Assembly (NCBI GenBank): GCA_948150685.1
Contig: OX411311.1
Span: 51,448,207-51,512,206, forward strand
Origin: Rhaphigaster nebulosa
Taxonomy: Eukaryota > Arthropoda > Insecta > Hemiptera > Pentatomidae
Direction of reading: 5' to 3'
DNA length: 64,000 bases
In this document: positions 27,001 to 38,989 of the stretch, in pieces
How positions within the stretch are numbered: position 1 is the stretch's first letter
Layout: every line of letters starts with the position of its first letter
Translations under genes and position numbers: made by a program
The notes under the pieces: model-generated
Database searches by the model: none
Seen by the model: only the letters and a program-made list of their open reading frames with translations
What the model was told of the DNA's origin: nothing

Positions 27001-29929
27001 GGAGATCCATAAAATTTACTATTTTAGTCAAGTTGACTTAACTCTTCCTCTCCCCTTGTTCACCCTAATTTACACAAATACGTAATTTTTTTTTTTCTAA
27101 AATTAGAATTTTAAATATCAACTACTGACACATAAGTAAGGGGAAAAGAATTTCAAGTTGCCTTCTCAAACAATATTTTTTATTATATTCGGTAGGTACA
27201 AACAAAATAGGCAATAATGGAATAGCTGAAAAAAGGTTATTCCAAGATTTCATTGCAAAATCCACTTGAGGGGTTGTTCGTGCCAAATGCAAATACCACT
27301 TGTGAACATCAAAGACTCAACTAACAAATGCTGCAATGTTGATTTGATTTCAGCAAACTTATATCCCCATTTTTCTAACTAACACAACTACATCCTGGTG
27401 GCTGGGTTACATCTACAGCTACTTCTTTCCCTCATCTTTTCTCCCTCTCCCTCTCCACAAGCGCTACCTATTTTTGACATTGGCACACTAATTCCCTTTT
27501 GATTCTTTTATACAGTTACATCATTTTTTTACTGGGGCGGCGATATATTCCTCAGCATCGAGCAATTCTATGGAATATGTCGACATTTTCTCGAGAATTT
27601 CCCTTCACCGATAAGAAAACACATTTTGTATCATACGAACCTAACAGTAGAAAATGATTTGAGTTATTTATCATTCAAGTAAAGAAAGAAATGAATGAGT
27701 TTCAACTTACATTGTATGTGTATATGCCTTGCAGCATATTTGATATAATGGACACCTAGTTAATTATAAACAAATATTTTTTTATAATATTTGCACTAAA
27801 ATATTTTTTGTAAGATTATCGACTTTTTTCGGATGGTCTTTCTCCGTAATTTTCTAATAAATCTGTGTAGGAAAGAGAGGTTACACTGTTACCCAATTTG
27901 GTACACAAGAAGGAGAGTTCAGAATTTGTTTGCAAAGCAGCCCAAACAAAGGCCACTAATCCTGGAGTAAACAGTCACCTTACTTTGCTCCCACCAACCA
28001 CCACCGTGCCTCCAGGTGCGCTCTCTGGAAATAAGCGGGTAAGTAAACATTTCAGAATTTTCCAACATAATTAAATTTATTTTTCTTAATGGACGCCGCA
28101 ATTAACGGCGTACTGGATTTTTATCTTTAGCATATATTGGGCATCTAAATTACTTAAATTTCATGATGATATAATTAGAATAGCGGAAAAACAATAAGTT
28201 CTAGATTACTATCCTGAAGTTTCCCAGATAAAGCCACAATAAACTTTTCTTCTCTTCTCTCCGAGTCTCCATAGGATTCTGTGGATACTCTTATTTATTT
28301 TTCAAAGGCAGTATATTATCTGAATAGGTAAGGATTATATCTTTCTCAGCGTCCTGCAATCCCGTATTTATTTATTGCAACGATGGTTCTAAAAAGAATA
28401 CGTGACGCAAGGTTAGTTTTGTAATTCTGGTATTTATTTCGCAGAGAGTTGAGTAGATTTGAATTGCACTTGTGAAAAATTTAAAAAAAAATAGTCGAAA
28501 TTTACATTACAGGTATGAAAGTAGTAATACAAATATATAATGTACAGGTACGCAATTAGTAATGTTGAAAAAAAAAAAGAAAATGTTCTTTAATAGCTTT
28601 ACTGCTAGGATAAAATGTGTTTAATTACCTGTTTGCGAATTTGTATTCAATTGATTAATTAGAATCCCCAGTTTCGATAGTTATTTCCATTCATGCCTTG
28701 CAAGACACCTTTTGGTCGAAAAAGGTATTTTCGAGGGTTAAGCAAGCAACACCTGCGAGAGAACCTCTCCTTTAGTAGGCGAGCTAGACCCTCTTACCGT
28801 GCACCCCTCCTCCCCCTACATCCTTATAAATTGCACATCATTGTGATCCTTGTGACTAATTACTAATAAAAAGCCAATGCTCCTGGAAAAAAAGTGGAAG
28901 CGCCTTGCCAAACTGGCGTCCAAAGATGGCGGACTACCGAATTTGACTTGATTTAGTTCTTTGGTCACTGACATTCAGCATTTAGCTTAATTTCGCCCTA
29001 ACAGAATAATAAGAAAAATAAAATAGTTGGCTTGGGCACTACAAAACACCAGTAAAGTCAATTTTTTCAATTCGTTCACACGAAAGTTGAAATTTCAAGA
29101 GCAATGGCAATTAAATGACCAACAGTAACGAAAAAAATCTTTTAATAAAACATGTGTAGCACATATTCTTCTTTAAAAGCCAATAATCACTTTTTAAATT
29201 ATTTGAAATGGCTCCTTTAAAAATGCACTTAATTAGCGCTGAAGCGGTAGGGACTTTAGCGACGTCAATGAGCTTTCATAAATGCAATTATTATTAGCTA
29301 GATCGACATCATTTAGTTTGATTACATTAACGAGCTTATATTAGTGAAATGTACTAAAATTCAATTTCCTAGACTAAAATTAGTAATTTTAAAGTCAGAC
29401 GTGATCAGGCTACAAAATAGTCCACATTGTGCAAAATCCGAGCTACGGCTAATGTTACTTTTTTTGTTTTTTGCTTGTATCTGTGCATGGGAATGAGAAA
29501 TAAAGAGAAAAAGTGCTATAAACTTAGAATTTGATGATCTACAATTTTACTAAACAACTGAGCGTTATATATTTTTCACTGGACCACTGAACGAAATTTA
29601 ATTTTTAAAGAAACTATTCGATGTAGAATTAATGTTCTTTAACGTAAGAATAAAATTTTCTATGCGATGCACCCTTCTGATGTTATAAGCAAAAAAGTTT
29701 TTTAAAAAAATGAAAAAAAAGCGTTTTTTTTTTTTTTACTTTTAGTTTAGCTCTATTGAGACACTGCCTTTTTTTGGTCCAATTACCAAAGACACCGGCT
29801 AGTGGCATCTGAATTCACTATTTGATATCGTTTATGAATGCCTCGTTGACTTATATAGCTTCCTTTTTTTGCTTGGCTCAGCGCAGCGTTGAAGTGTTTA
29901 CGATGTACACTGCTTACAAAGGGTCAAAA
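27001..29929. other. No gene recognised
   Basis: Mostly AT-rich. A GC-richer piece at 27920-28040 gives a minus-strand frame without motifs, and another lies at 28730-28830. I see no LINE, TIR or tRNA signature. Confidence 0.3.
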
Positions 29930-30180
29930 AAGGCAGTGAAATATTTTCCATAGACGAGGCAACGATGAGGGAAGAGAGAGCGGAGCGGGGAGGTGCGAGG
30001 GTGGGCTATTGTGGCCCTGAATAAACTACACTTCCCCCCCGCCTCTCCCCCCCTGGTATTAGGGGCGCCGCGGTAATAACTGCCGCCCGGCTTAGCCTCG
30101 CTCTGATTAATTGTCTTTTGATGAATATGTATGAATCTGGGACAATGCCGCTCCGGACCGGCTAATATATTGTTTACTAT
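29930..30180. other. GC-rich noncoding island
   Basis: Strongly GC-rich for this window (runs of C, GGGGCGCCGCGG near 30061). It then contains a homeodomain-like CTGATTAATTG at about 30102. The 129-aa minus-strand frame across it (30303-29914) lacks any motif, so I treat it as noncoding. A conserved regulatory element is possible but untested. Confidence 0.35.
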
Positions 30181-30766
30181 TCTCCTCTTTGTTATTGTCT
30201 TTCGCCATTCAGTCCCGAGTATGTTTTTTTTTTCTCGTTGGCACATTTTCTCCAAAATGATCATTAATATTCGGAACATACAGAATTTAATGCATCTCAT
30301 CACTCCTAGCCCTTGGTTTCATCCGAAATGAGATTATTTACACAAATCCATAAACTTTTGTGTTTACAATATAATGATGCATTTCTAGCACCCCATTAGC
30401 CGTTGTTAAGTGGTATTAGATCCGGAGGAGTAAGATCTTCATTTCCATATAGAGTTGCATTAATATGATAGTCTAAGTAAGTACTGATGACTGGAGGTAG
30501 AACTCAAAATAAATGAATACATTGTACACGCCGCACAGTGCCCATGTTTTTCACCACATGTCTACTTCCTGGTGAAGAAAAAACACAGTGCTTTATCAAA
30601 ATGACTTAAGGTTTTAGTTTTCTTACAGCAACCTCGTAGCGTGCGATTTTTTTTAATGGTTTTCAGAATGCTATCTATTCTAAGTTATCAAATCTGTTTA
30701 TTTAGATGTCCACAGGTGACAATGAAGTGAAGCATTATTAATCATTAATATTGATTTTTATTGCTT

Positions 30767-32581
30767 ACACTATTGATTTACCCTCGAAATCCTCAATTAT
30801 TGAGGATTTCGAGGGTAAAAATATCAGAGGCTTCTACAATAAAATGAAATCATTGAGAAGAGGCTTCCAGCCCCGAGTAAGTTTCTGTAAAGACAAGGAT
30901 GGATCACTCCTGGGAGGACAAAAGGAAATCATGGAAAGGTGGAGAAGCTATTTCAGGGAACTGTTTAACCCCGATCCCGAAGACATCCCAATAGTTAATG
31001 AACACGGTAGTATAGAAGTCGATTCAGATCTAGAACCCCCTGACCCAGAAGAGGTAGAGGAAGTTATTTTAAATTTAAAAAATAACAAAGCACCAGGAAT
31101 CGATGGTATTACTGCCGAAATGCTTAAATGTGGGGGAGATATATTGATACGCGAGATATTTGAGCTTGTCTTGGAAATGTGGAAAAAGGAAGAAATACCT
31201 GAAGAATGGTATACAGCCATTATAATACCCATACATAAAAAGGGTGACAAACTGGACTGCAGCAACTACCGTGGAATAACACTACTGAGCACTGCCTACA
31301 AGGTACTAGCAATTCTAAAAAGAGTAATTGTAACGGCAGAAAAAGTAATAGGTGATTATCAGTGTGGATTCCGGCCTGGAAGATCGACGGTTGACCATAT
31401 CTTCACCATCAGGAACATGTTGGAAAAATGCTATGAATGGAATGTTGACCTGCACCACCTTTTCATAGATTACAGACAGGTATATGACAGCATTAAGAGA
31501 CAACAGCTTAATGAAAACCTAAGGACTCTATACTGTCCCCCAAAACTCATAAGGATGATTACAACGACCTTTCAGTACAGTAGAGGCGTAGTCAAAGTCC
31601 AAGGAGAATTGTCCGCTGACTTCGCGATACAAAAAGGAGTGAAACAGGGAGATCCCTTATCCCCAGTGTTGTTTAATATGACGCTAGAAATAATTATTCG
31701 GGCAATGCGAACAAGGTCTGACGGTTGCATCTATAACAGAGAGACACAAAACCTCGCGTTTGCTGACGATTTGGTGATAACTGGGACAAAACCAGACGCA
31801 CTTTCCGAAGCATACAAAAAAAGTGAAGAGGCAGCAAGTAAAATTGGGCTCAAAATAAACGGAAACAAAACTAATTACATGATTTCATCCAAAAGAAAAA
31901 CGACTGGTGGATCTCTGATAATAGGAGGATACAATTTCGAAAAAGTGTCAAAATTCAAATATCTAGACACAATTGTTAGAGAAGACAATAAAATAGAAGA
32001 AGAAATAAAAGCAAGAATCCAAAATGGCAACAAATGCTATTGGTCACTGAAGGAAATTCTTCTAAATCGAGATGTATCCCGAGAGATCAAAGTTAGGTTG
32101 TATAAGACCATCCTCCGACCGGTAGTAACGTATGGGAGTGAAGCTTGGACCCTTACGAAGCAAATGGAGAGATTATTGAATACGTGGGAAAGGAAAATCC
32201 TAAGAAAAATATATGGCCCAACCAAAGTCGAGAATAAATACAGGATTAAAACAAACGCAGAACTCAGAAACCTATATGAAGACCAAGCTTTGGTCTCGTG
32301 TATCAAAAAGGGGAGGATCAGATGGTTAGGACATGTCCAGCGGATGGATCAGGAAAGACTCCCTAGAAAGATAATGGAGGGACGCCCAAATGGTAAAAGA
32401 GAAAGAGGTAGACCCAGGCTGCGGTGGTTGGAGGATGTCGAGGCTGACCTAAGGCTTCTTCCCAGTGACGGAGTGGAGAAGAGCTGCAGAGGATCGATCT
32501 CAGTGGAGGAGAATCGTCGAGGAGGCAAAGGTCCCTCATGGACCATAGTGCCGTCGGAAAAAAAAAGAACACTATTGATTT
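30767..32581 (+). mobile_element. Young 5'-truncated RTE LINE with 13-bp target-site duplication
   Basis: The insert (30780-32568) is flanked by exact copies of ACACTATTGATTT at 30767-30779 and 32569-32581. It encodes the end of the endonuclease-to-RT linker, then the reverse transcriptase: NNKAPGIDGI, NYRGITLLSTAYKV, CGFRPGRSTVDH, HLFIDYRQVYDSI (motif A Asp), VKQGDPLSPVLFN (motif B) and AFADDL at 31756-31773 (motif C, catalytic residues intact). The RTE-type C terminus follows with PVVTYGSEAWTLTK, RWLGHVQRM and GRPRLRW. One frameshift near 32465 moves the last part (WRRIVEEAKVPHGP, stop at 32546) out of frame. The endonuclease is missing, so it cannot move by itself. Its reading frame is much better kept than that of any other element here, so it is the youngest LINE in the window. 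A start Met upstream of 30780 would lie in host DNA and is not meaningful. Confidence 0.9.
30778..30818. repeat. 19-bp snap-back hairpin at the LINE 5' junction
   Basis: Arms TTACCCTCGAAATCCTCAA (30778-30796) and its exact complement (30800-30818) are separated by 3 bp. The right arm is element coding sequence. The left arm is an inverted copy between the target-site duplication and the element. Confidence 0.95.
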
Positions 32582-32944
32582 GATTTAATTACCTTCTTTG
32601 AGGGCTGATACAATTGGAAATAATAAAATTAAAATTAAAGCACAGACACCTTTTTCAGGACGGGAGAAAACAACTGATTTATCTGGAATTAAAACTGCTC
32701 GCCAGCCAAGAAAATGTAAAAACTTCAATTAATCCTTTTATAGTCAAGGTGCATAGCAGTCCCTCTGCAAATATCAAACAATTTTATCATGAAATGAGAA
32801 CTTCAAAAATTCTATTTTGTCGCGCTAATTAAGGGAGAGAGATTCTTGTTTTGGAATGGAGCCTTTTGCCATCCGCTGCATCACCCAAAATCAAAATAAT
32901 GTATCATACTTGATGTTTCATAGAACATACTGTCTATACTGTTA
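32582..32944. other. Nothing recognised
   Basis: Intergenic sequence between the RTE element and a SINE. The short frame 32614-32832 has no motif. Confidence 0.3.
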
Positions 32945-33180
32945 CATTCGCTAGAGGCCTTGACGGCCTAGCACGTTGGGGCCAGGATGCCTGCAGAACG
33001 ATGCGCGTTCGATTCCATTCTAGGTCAGTTGATATTTATTATGTGGAGGTTCCGAGAAATGAATGTTGACGCGGCAACCTCTTGGTAGCCATTAGGGGTT
33101 GGCTAACAGGACCAAAAGTTCCACTTTTCGGACTAGTTTTCTCCTACCAATACCAGTGCCAGTATCTGTATATTTGTATT
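32945..33180 (+). mobile_element. tRNA-derived SINE
   Basis: Head with a B-box-like GCGTTCGATTCC at about 33004, preceded by an A-box-like segment (GACGGCCTAGCACGTTGG). The body has TTGATATTTATTATGTGG, AGAAATGAATGTTGAC and GGGGTTGGCTAACAGGACC. The same blocks in the same order occur on the minus strand at 52802-52580, so this is a dispersed family. No coding capacity. It depends on some LINE for movement; which one cannot be told. Confidence 0.75.
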
Positions 33181-33639
33181 AGTTTTTCTCACGTGAAATA
33201 AAATTCCATTTGATTATTTTCAGAAAATGTTTGTTTAATGAACTTGCACAGTTATAAATTCATATTTCATCATTGCTCAAATTCCTAGCTCTTATATTGT
33301 ACAATGTATTTTTTTATTTTGGTCTATTGAATTACTTATCCAAATAACCCACACTTAGAGTGATGGAAGCTGGAGCATGTGTTGTCTCAGAATGGATCTC
33401 GTCAACCTTTTAGTATCCATTTTTAAAATATATTTATAAAAACAAGAAGGCGCTGAAGAAATACCCTCTAAAATACTACGTCCATTTCTTCCGCTCAACC
33501 TTTTCTAAGTGAAGTTAAGTGAGGCAAGGATATTTCTTCACTGGAACAACGTTCGCTCTCTAATAGGGTTGATTAATGTTCACTAATCCTATATTCATGT
33601 TTCTCTAAGAGGATCCGCTTATTCATGAAGGAGCTGGTT
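33181..33639. other. Nothing recognised
   Basis: AT-rich intergenic sequence after the SINE. No signatures were seen. Confidence 0.3.
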
Positions 33640-33860
33640 GCACAGTGGCGTATGGACCAGTGGCGAATGTAAACACAGGCTGAGTCAATCCGACGAGCGG
33701 AAAATTGCAACAAAAGAGGGGGGCCCATAAAAATGATAATTCGGCCGACACCCTTCCCATTGTGATGCTAACCCTGGATCAGGGCTCTATCTCCTCGGGG
33801 GCATTAACTTCGAATTACCCTCCACCCCAGTCTTAGCCCGCCATCGATACTATCTCGATA
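33640..33860. other. GC-rich noncoding island
   Basis: Unique-looking GC-richer patch without a frame. It includes CACAGTGGCGTATGGACC, which resembles some hAT ends, and a palindrome ATCGATACTATCTCGATAG near 33843. It could be regulatory or the end of an eroded element. Confidence 0.3.
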
Positions 33861-34307
33861 GTTATTCCCTAATAGTAATCATGCTCTTGAAGATTAAGCT
33901 GGCCTTGGAAGTTTGTGTGCTTGTTTTGATAATATATTCGCTCCAATCAACGTTGAATACATTTACATCTAGAATGCAGGAATTTTAACTCCCTTTGTCT
34001 AAAATATTTACAGAAACAACGATTGGAATTCCAATTTTTTACTAATAATATCTAGAATGATGCCTGTGATGTTACAGCGAACATAGAGGATATCTAAAAG
34101 TGGTGAGAACTTACTTACTTTCCCCATTAAAAATAATTTTAAAGAAACGCAGTGGTCTTGATTTCATCATGGGAGCTCATTATAGCAAAAAAGAATAGAT
34201 TGATAGATTTTTATGGGATATATTTCATTATCGGCAATTAAAACTTTAAATGATAAAATAAAATAATTATAAAGTAATAAAGTAACAATACTTTATGTAC
34301 TGAAAAA
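33861..34307. other. Nothing recognised
   Basis: AT-rich intergenic sequence. No signatures were seen. Confidence 0.3.
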
Positions 34308-34606
34308 AATCGTGAGCAGCAGAGATTCGTCACTAAGGTCGCATTTTAAATTATCTTTTTAATAGAAATTAAAATACAAAATTGAAAATATCAAAATGGC
34401 TAGGGTGGGAGAAAAAAAGTTGAGGCCCTCCAAAAGAGGTTCTCTAATACCAAATTATGACTGAAATCTACCCCCATTTCTATGGAATTGTTCTGCTTAA
34501 AAAAAACCTTATATGCCGAATTCCAGCGCATTTGATCCGAAGAAGGCCACTAGAAGTGCTCAAATGTGTAAAAGTCTATTATTTTCGGTGAAAATAAGAC
34601 TAAAAA
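34308..34606. mobile_element. Unnamed inverted-repeat element, family B, copy 2
   Basis: Starts ATCGTGAGCAGCAGAGATTC then GTCACTAAGGTCGCATTTT, and ends TATTTTCGGTGAAAATAAGA then CTAAAAA. The ends are imperfect inverted repeats and both match the ends of 19764-20502. The inner block GCATTTGATCCGAAGAAGG, then GTGCTCAAATG also matches copy 1. The copy is much shorter (about 300 bp), so an internal deletion is likely. Confidence 0.55.
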
Positions 34607-35579
34607 TACCCAACATATTACCCATATAACAACATCTACAATTATCGATTACATAATTATAAATATGATAAAGAACTATTATCAGAACATGCTATCCGTA
34701 CTATATTATTAATATATATTAGAATGTTACATTATTAATAAAATCAACAGCACTAATATAATATATAATATAAATAAATAAATAATACCTTTTATGAATA
34801 TATACAACAGTTTAATACAAGGTGCTTTACAAATGAGGAGTTTACTATCAAAAGTTTTTAACCGTAGTCTAAATTGGAGAAAATGAGGGAGTTGAATGTT
34901 ACTTCGGGGTTACTTCCATGTTTCGAAACATGGAATTTTAGGAGTTGTTTGAGAATTGAGCTGGATTTTCGAGTGATTTGAGAAATATAGTTAATTCCGA
35001 GTCAGGTATACATCAAAGATGAAAGAGTTTTAGAACTGAGGCAAAGAAATTGATTGTAGGGAATGGCGTTTAAGGATGGTTTTGGAACAATGAAGGTTAC
35101 TTTGGTTACCTTGTTGATGAAGGTTTTATTCTTAAATTATTCTCTTAAGTCCTGTCGTTAAAATGCTGTCAATGTCACCCTGAAGCTTACAGGACGCCTC
35201 GAGCATGTGCATATATCTTGTATTTAAATCTATTTTATTTTACAAAAAATCAAAAAAAGAGACTAGAATGGTTATTCCATTATTTTTTGCCGCTTTCAGC
35301 TTTTGTTCTGCCACTTCTTTAACGTTGTGGTTTCCTAATCGGATTTTGAGATGAAAACTCCCCATATTCTATTATTTCTTGGTATACAAAAATGAAGTAT
35401 TGAGTATCTATAGAAAAAGTTTCATTTATAAGAAAAACGCTTCTCTCCCTTTTTTCTCTTATGTATTTATTTTAAAATGGTTTTGATTCGCATGTAACAG
35501 CTTTATTGGTTTTACTTTGAGAGAAAATCAGGTTTTTTAATACGCAAATATCTGTAGAGTATTTCATTTCATCCTGGCA
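34607..35579. other. Nothing recognised
   Basis: AT-rich. No gene, repeat pair or RNA signature was seen. Confidence 0.3.
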
Positions 35580-35850
35580 TAGCCCTACCTGAAAGGGCGG
35601 ATCCTGAAGCGATGACCCTTACAATCATAGGAGGTGAAGAGAAGATACAGAAGACGATGCAGAGGACATGGATTGTGCGAGGGCTAGCCGCCATTACAAT
35701 CTGCATATTTCATCAGAGAGCTGATTGTGGTTGGCTACGTGACCGGCATCCGGTCAGCCCCACTTCGATTAATTCACTCCTGTCTTCGAGGCCGGATACA
35801 GAGCTACCAACCTCCGGTGACAACTTCCATATTCTCGGCATTCGTTAATA
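35580..35850. other. GC-richer patch, coding status unknown
   Basis: About 270 bp at higher GC, with a plus-strand frame 35612-35848 (78 aa). The peptide shows no motif and there are no clear splice sites around it. Unique in this window. Confidence 0.25.
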
Positions 35851-36838
35851 CTTTGGGTACAATGATAAAAGTATTATAAAGCTATAAAAAGTTTGGTTTT
35901 ACTCTGTATTTTTTATCTTGACTATGATCAATGATACGTTAGCTTTGCATTTCATAGAATAGGTCCTCAGAATTAATATCCTGAATTTTAGAATTAAAGA
36001 GATGGAGAGCTACTATCACTTAAGAAGCTTCTCAGTAATCCGTTCCGTTATGAAGTAATGCACCCGAAAACCGTATCGATGCTTAAATTCGTCCGCCCAG
36101 TTATCTAGCGTTATGCAGAATTGATATCTGCTGATATACTCTTAACATTCTTCAGTGACACCCAGTTGACTGTTGAAATGAATGTAATAATAGCATAATT
36201 GTGACGGTTAGTGTTTTGATTGATTTTTTTTTTAGCTATAGGACGATGGTCTTTGTCCAAGTTCAGTAGGCTGTTCTGGTGCAACGTGGAAAGATATTTT
36301 TTATTTGATCATTACTATTCGTTGGCCAGAGTACTCTTTTAATGTTCGAATTATCCGAGACCCGCACGCTAACTCGGTAAAGTAGGGAAAGCTGTCATTG
36401 ATTACACAGATCGACTCCTAAATTCCCACTCAAGATTTATCAACTTGTACCAACGAGCCAAATTTTCTTAAGGCAAACCAGGAGAAAGACGGATTAAATG
36501 TACGACGTGTTTCAAATGTTGTCAGGAACTGTGTTTATCCTTACCAAAAGTAGAGAAATTTGTTTATGATTTTTGTCTGGATGGATATGTTTGTAAAAAT
36601 TTTCTAAGCCAATTCACCTAAATCTATATGTATTTTTGGGCGCAGTAAGTGTACCTGGTACTAGGTTTTTTTTTTTTTTTTTTTTTATCACCCACAATTC
36701 TCTCACAATATGTCATCGATTATATATTTCAAAATTTGACACATACAAATTTAAAAAATCATAGTTTTGTTTATTAAGTTACAATTTTTTCTTGCAATAA
36801 TATTAAATAATTACAATGAGAATATTTTAGGTGCTTAT
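35851..36838. other. Nothing recognised
   Basis: AT-rich intergenic sequence with a long T-run near 36667-36686. No signatures were seen. Confidence 0.3.
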
Positions 36839-38206
36839 TTATTTGTATTTCCTTTCTCTTTTCTCTGTAATGTTTCTTGTATAGCTTTTTCTCCTATGTG
36901 ATGCATTTTGTTGTTCTCTGTGAAGTGACCAACAGTAATCAGCCATCATGTTGATATTCCACCGTGTCTGGTGCCGTTTCTCCATCCCTTCTATGTCCTG
37001 ATGAAATTGTTTCCCCTGCTCTTCACTTACATCACCCAAGTTTTTTTTGGAAAAAATCAAGATGATTGTGCAAGAAGTGGACTTTAAGGCTCATCAGACA
37101 ACAAAAAGTTTTGAACTTGTCTATCATATTAGCTACGACAATACTTCCCTACGTTCATACTTAGGGGCTTTCACATTGCACAAAAACTTAATCACGATTT
37201 CTTTAAATGATATCCAAGCCTCCTTTTCCTTTGTACTCATCGTTGCTTCGAAGCAGGATTCTAACATTATTTTACGAATATCACTACGAAAACCCCCTCT
37301 TTCAGTTTAGCTTCTGATAAATGAAGACATTTTCAACACAAATAGTTAAAACAATCACCATCTTTAGGCAAAGCTTTTACAAATTGTTTCATTGAGACCG
37401 ACTTTATGTATAGTGGTGGTAGAAGAATCTTTGTTGGGTCTATTAAAGTTTGATGCAAAATGTTCTTCTCGCCAAGTGTCAAATTTTTTCTCAGGGGCTG
37501 TTGTTGGTTTTTTGGACCAATGTTGACCCCTTGCTCTGCTGTCCCACTCACATGGAAACTTTGTAAATCCCTTTTGTTGGCCAAGGAGAATGGAGACTAC
37601 TTTTGAATCTCCACATAACATCCAATCCGTAAGCTGTATAGTTAATTTTCGGTAAACTTATGTTAAGATTTTCGTAAGCTTCCTTTAAATGGACTGAATG
37701 AGCAACAGGCAATGAAGCATACGTATTTCCATTGTGTAACAGAACATCTTTTAAACTAGTTTTTGTTGAGTCTATAAAAAGTATTTTATATTAATTGTAT
37801 AAAACAATTTTCCTTCTTGCACTCAATACCAAATTCATTAATTAGACTATCAATATCATGGCAGTAAACCAAATCCTCTTCCTGCTTGAAAAATTGAGCA
37901 AACTGTTGATCTCTTGTTCTTTTATGATAAATTGATGTTCCAGATTCCAATAAATGTTTTTCTTTCAGTCTAGAACCAAGAAATTCTGCTTTTTCCTTAG
38001 TCAAACCCAAATCTCTTACTAAATCATTCAACTCAGCTTGTGTAAACAATTGTGGTTTAAATATTCTGGAGAGGATTGAAACTCGTTATCACTCGGTTGA
38101 CTTTCATTAAATTCGGAACTGTACTGTAAAACGCCATCATTAGACTGAGGTGGCTCAGAGAGGGAAGTCCCGGTCCATGTCCTACCGGCCGACCAGTTGA
38201 AGTGAG
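36839..38206 (-). pseudogene. Multi-frameshift copy of an unnamed insect protein family
   Basis: Read on the minus strand from 38206: a Ser/Pro-rich start (SLSEPPQSNDG), then FTQAELNDLVRDLGLTKEKA, LESGTSIYHKRTR, FIDSTKTSLKDVLLHNGN, LPVAHSVHLKEAYEN, CGDSKVVSILLGQQKGFTKF, CEWDSRARGQHW, LPPLYIKSVSMKQFVKALP, LSEAKLKEGVF, LGDVSEEQGKQFHQDIEGME and NMMADYCWSLHRE, stop near 36839. These blocks lie in one order but in changing frames (breaks near 38045, 37790, 37625, 37370 and between 37310 and 37060), so the copy is dead. I recognise the blocks as a multicopy protein of insects and other arthropods without a known role. The acidic residues and copy number suggest a transposon-derived gene, but this is inference. 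There are no introns, which fits a retrocopy or element. Confidence 0.7.
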
Positions 38207-38216
38207 GTGAGGTTAG

Positions 38217-38900
38217 GCAATTACTTCCTTATTTCTGGATTTATATCCAGAAACATCAATGCTACCAAAATAAATGAATGAATTTTTTGTTTTCTCCATA
38301 CCATCGATGCTGCAAATTTAAAAGCTTTCTTATACCATTTCCTAAGATTCTCGACACAAACATAACATATACATAAACCTAAACATAACATCTAGTCAAT
38401 TACTTTCTTATTTCTGCAGTTATATCCAGAAACATTATTGCTGGAAAAATAACAATCATTTTAAGATGGATAGAACCTTTTCCAAATAATACTAGTCCGC
38501 TCAAAGGTATATAAGTCTGCCCACCGGCAGTGGCTTCATTCCTTCAGCAGACATAAGTCAAAAACCAACTTTTTTGCTTCATAATTTGACTAATTCATAA
38601 TTTGATTTTAAGATGGATGGAACATCTTCTAAATAAAACTAGTCCGTCCGGAGTATAAAGTATGTTACATTTCGTTATAAAATCTCTAGTCGGCTGTCAT
38701 TTTGAAACAAACGGACGAATGGTAATGTTGAGTCCCGAGGATGATTCTGGAGTGAGGTGTGACCTTGTAGCCGAATCTCAAGAAAATCGGTCCAGTAATC
38801 TCGAAGAAAAGCCGCGGACGGAGGACTGACGGATTTTTTTTTCGATATTTGGATTCTACGTATCTTGAAACGGAAAACAAATTTTTAGAGAGGTTAAAAA
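38217..38900. repeat. Two sets of diverged direct repeats
   Basis: Set 1: 38218-38273 and 38397-38452 (about 56 bp each, roughly 80% alike, each with a small palindrome such as TCTGGATTTATATCCAGA). Set 2: 38457-38515 and 38605-38660 (AAGATGGAT then ACTAGTCCG). It could be a decayed element with internal repeats. No ends were found. Confidence 0.55.
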
Positions 38901-38989
38901 AAATAAAAATTTTGTTCGATCACAAAGGTCTATTATTGAAAATAATAAACCTAACAGTATAATAAAACTTGCTAAAAATTTTACATGAC

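Noticed and set aside
29914..30303. 129-aa minus-strand open frame
   Set aside because: It lies in GC-rich sequence, which lowers stop frequency, and has no motif, signal or splice context. An overlapping plus-strand frame is equally open.
30751..30809. Met codon at 30751 as the start of the RTE protein
   Set aside because: It lies upstream of the target-site duplication, in host DNA and the snap-back copy, so the frame there is accidental.
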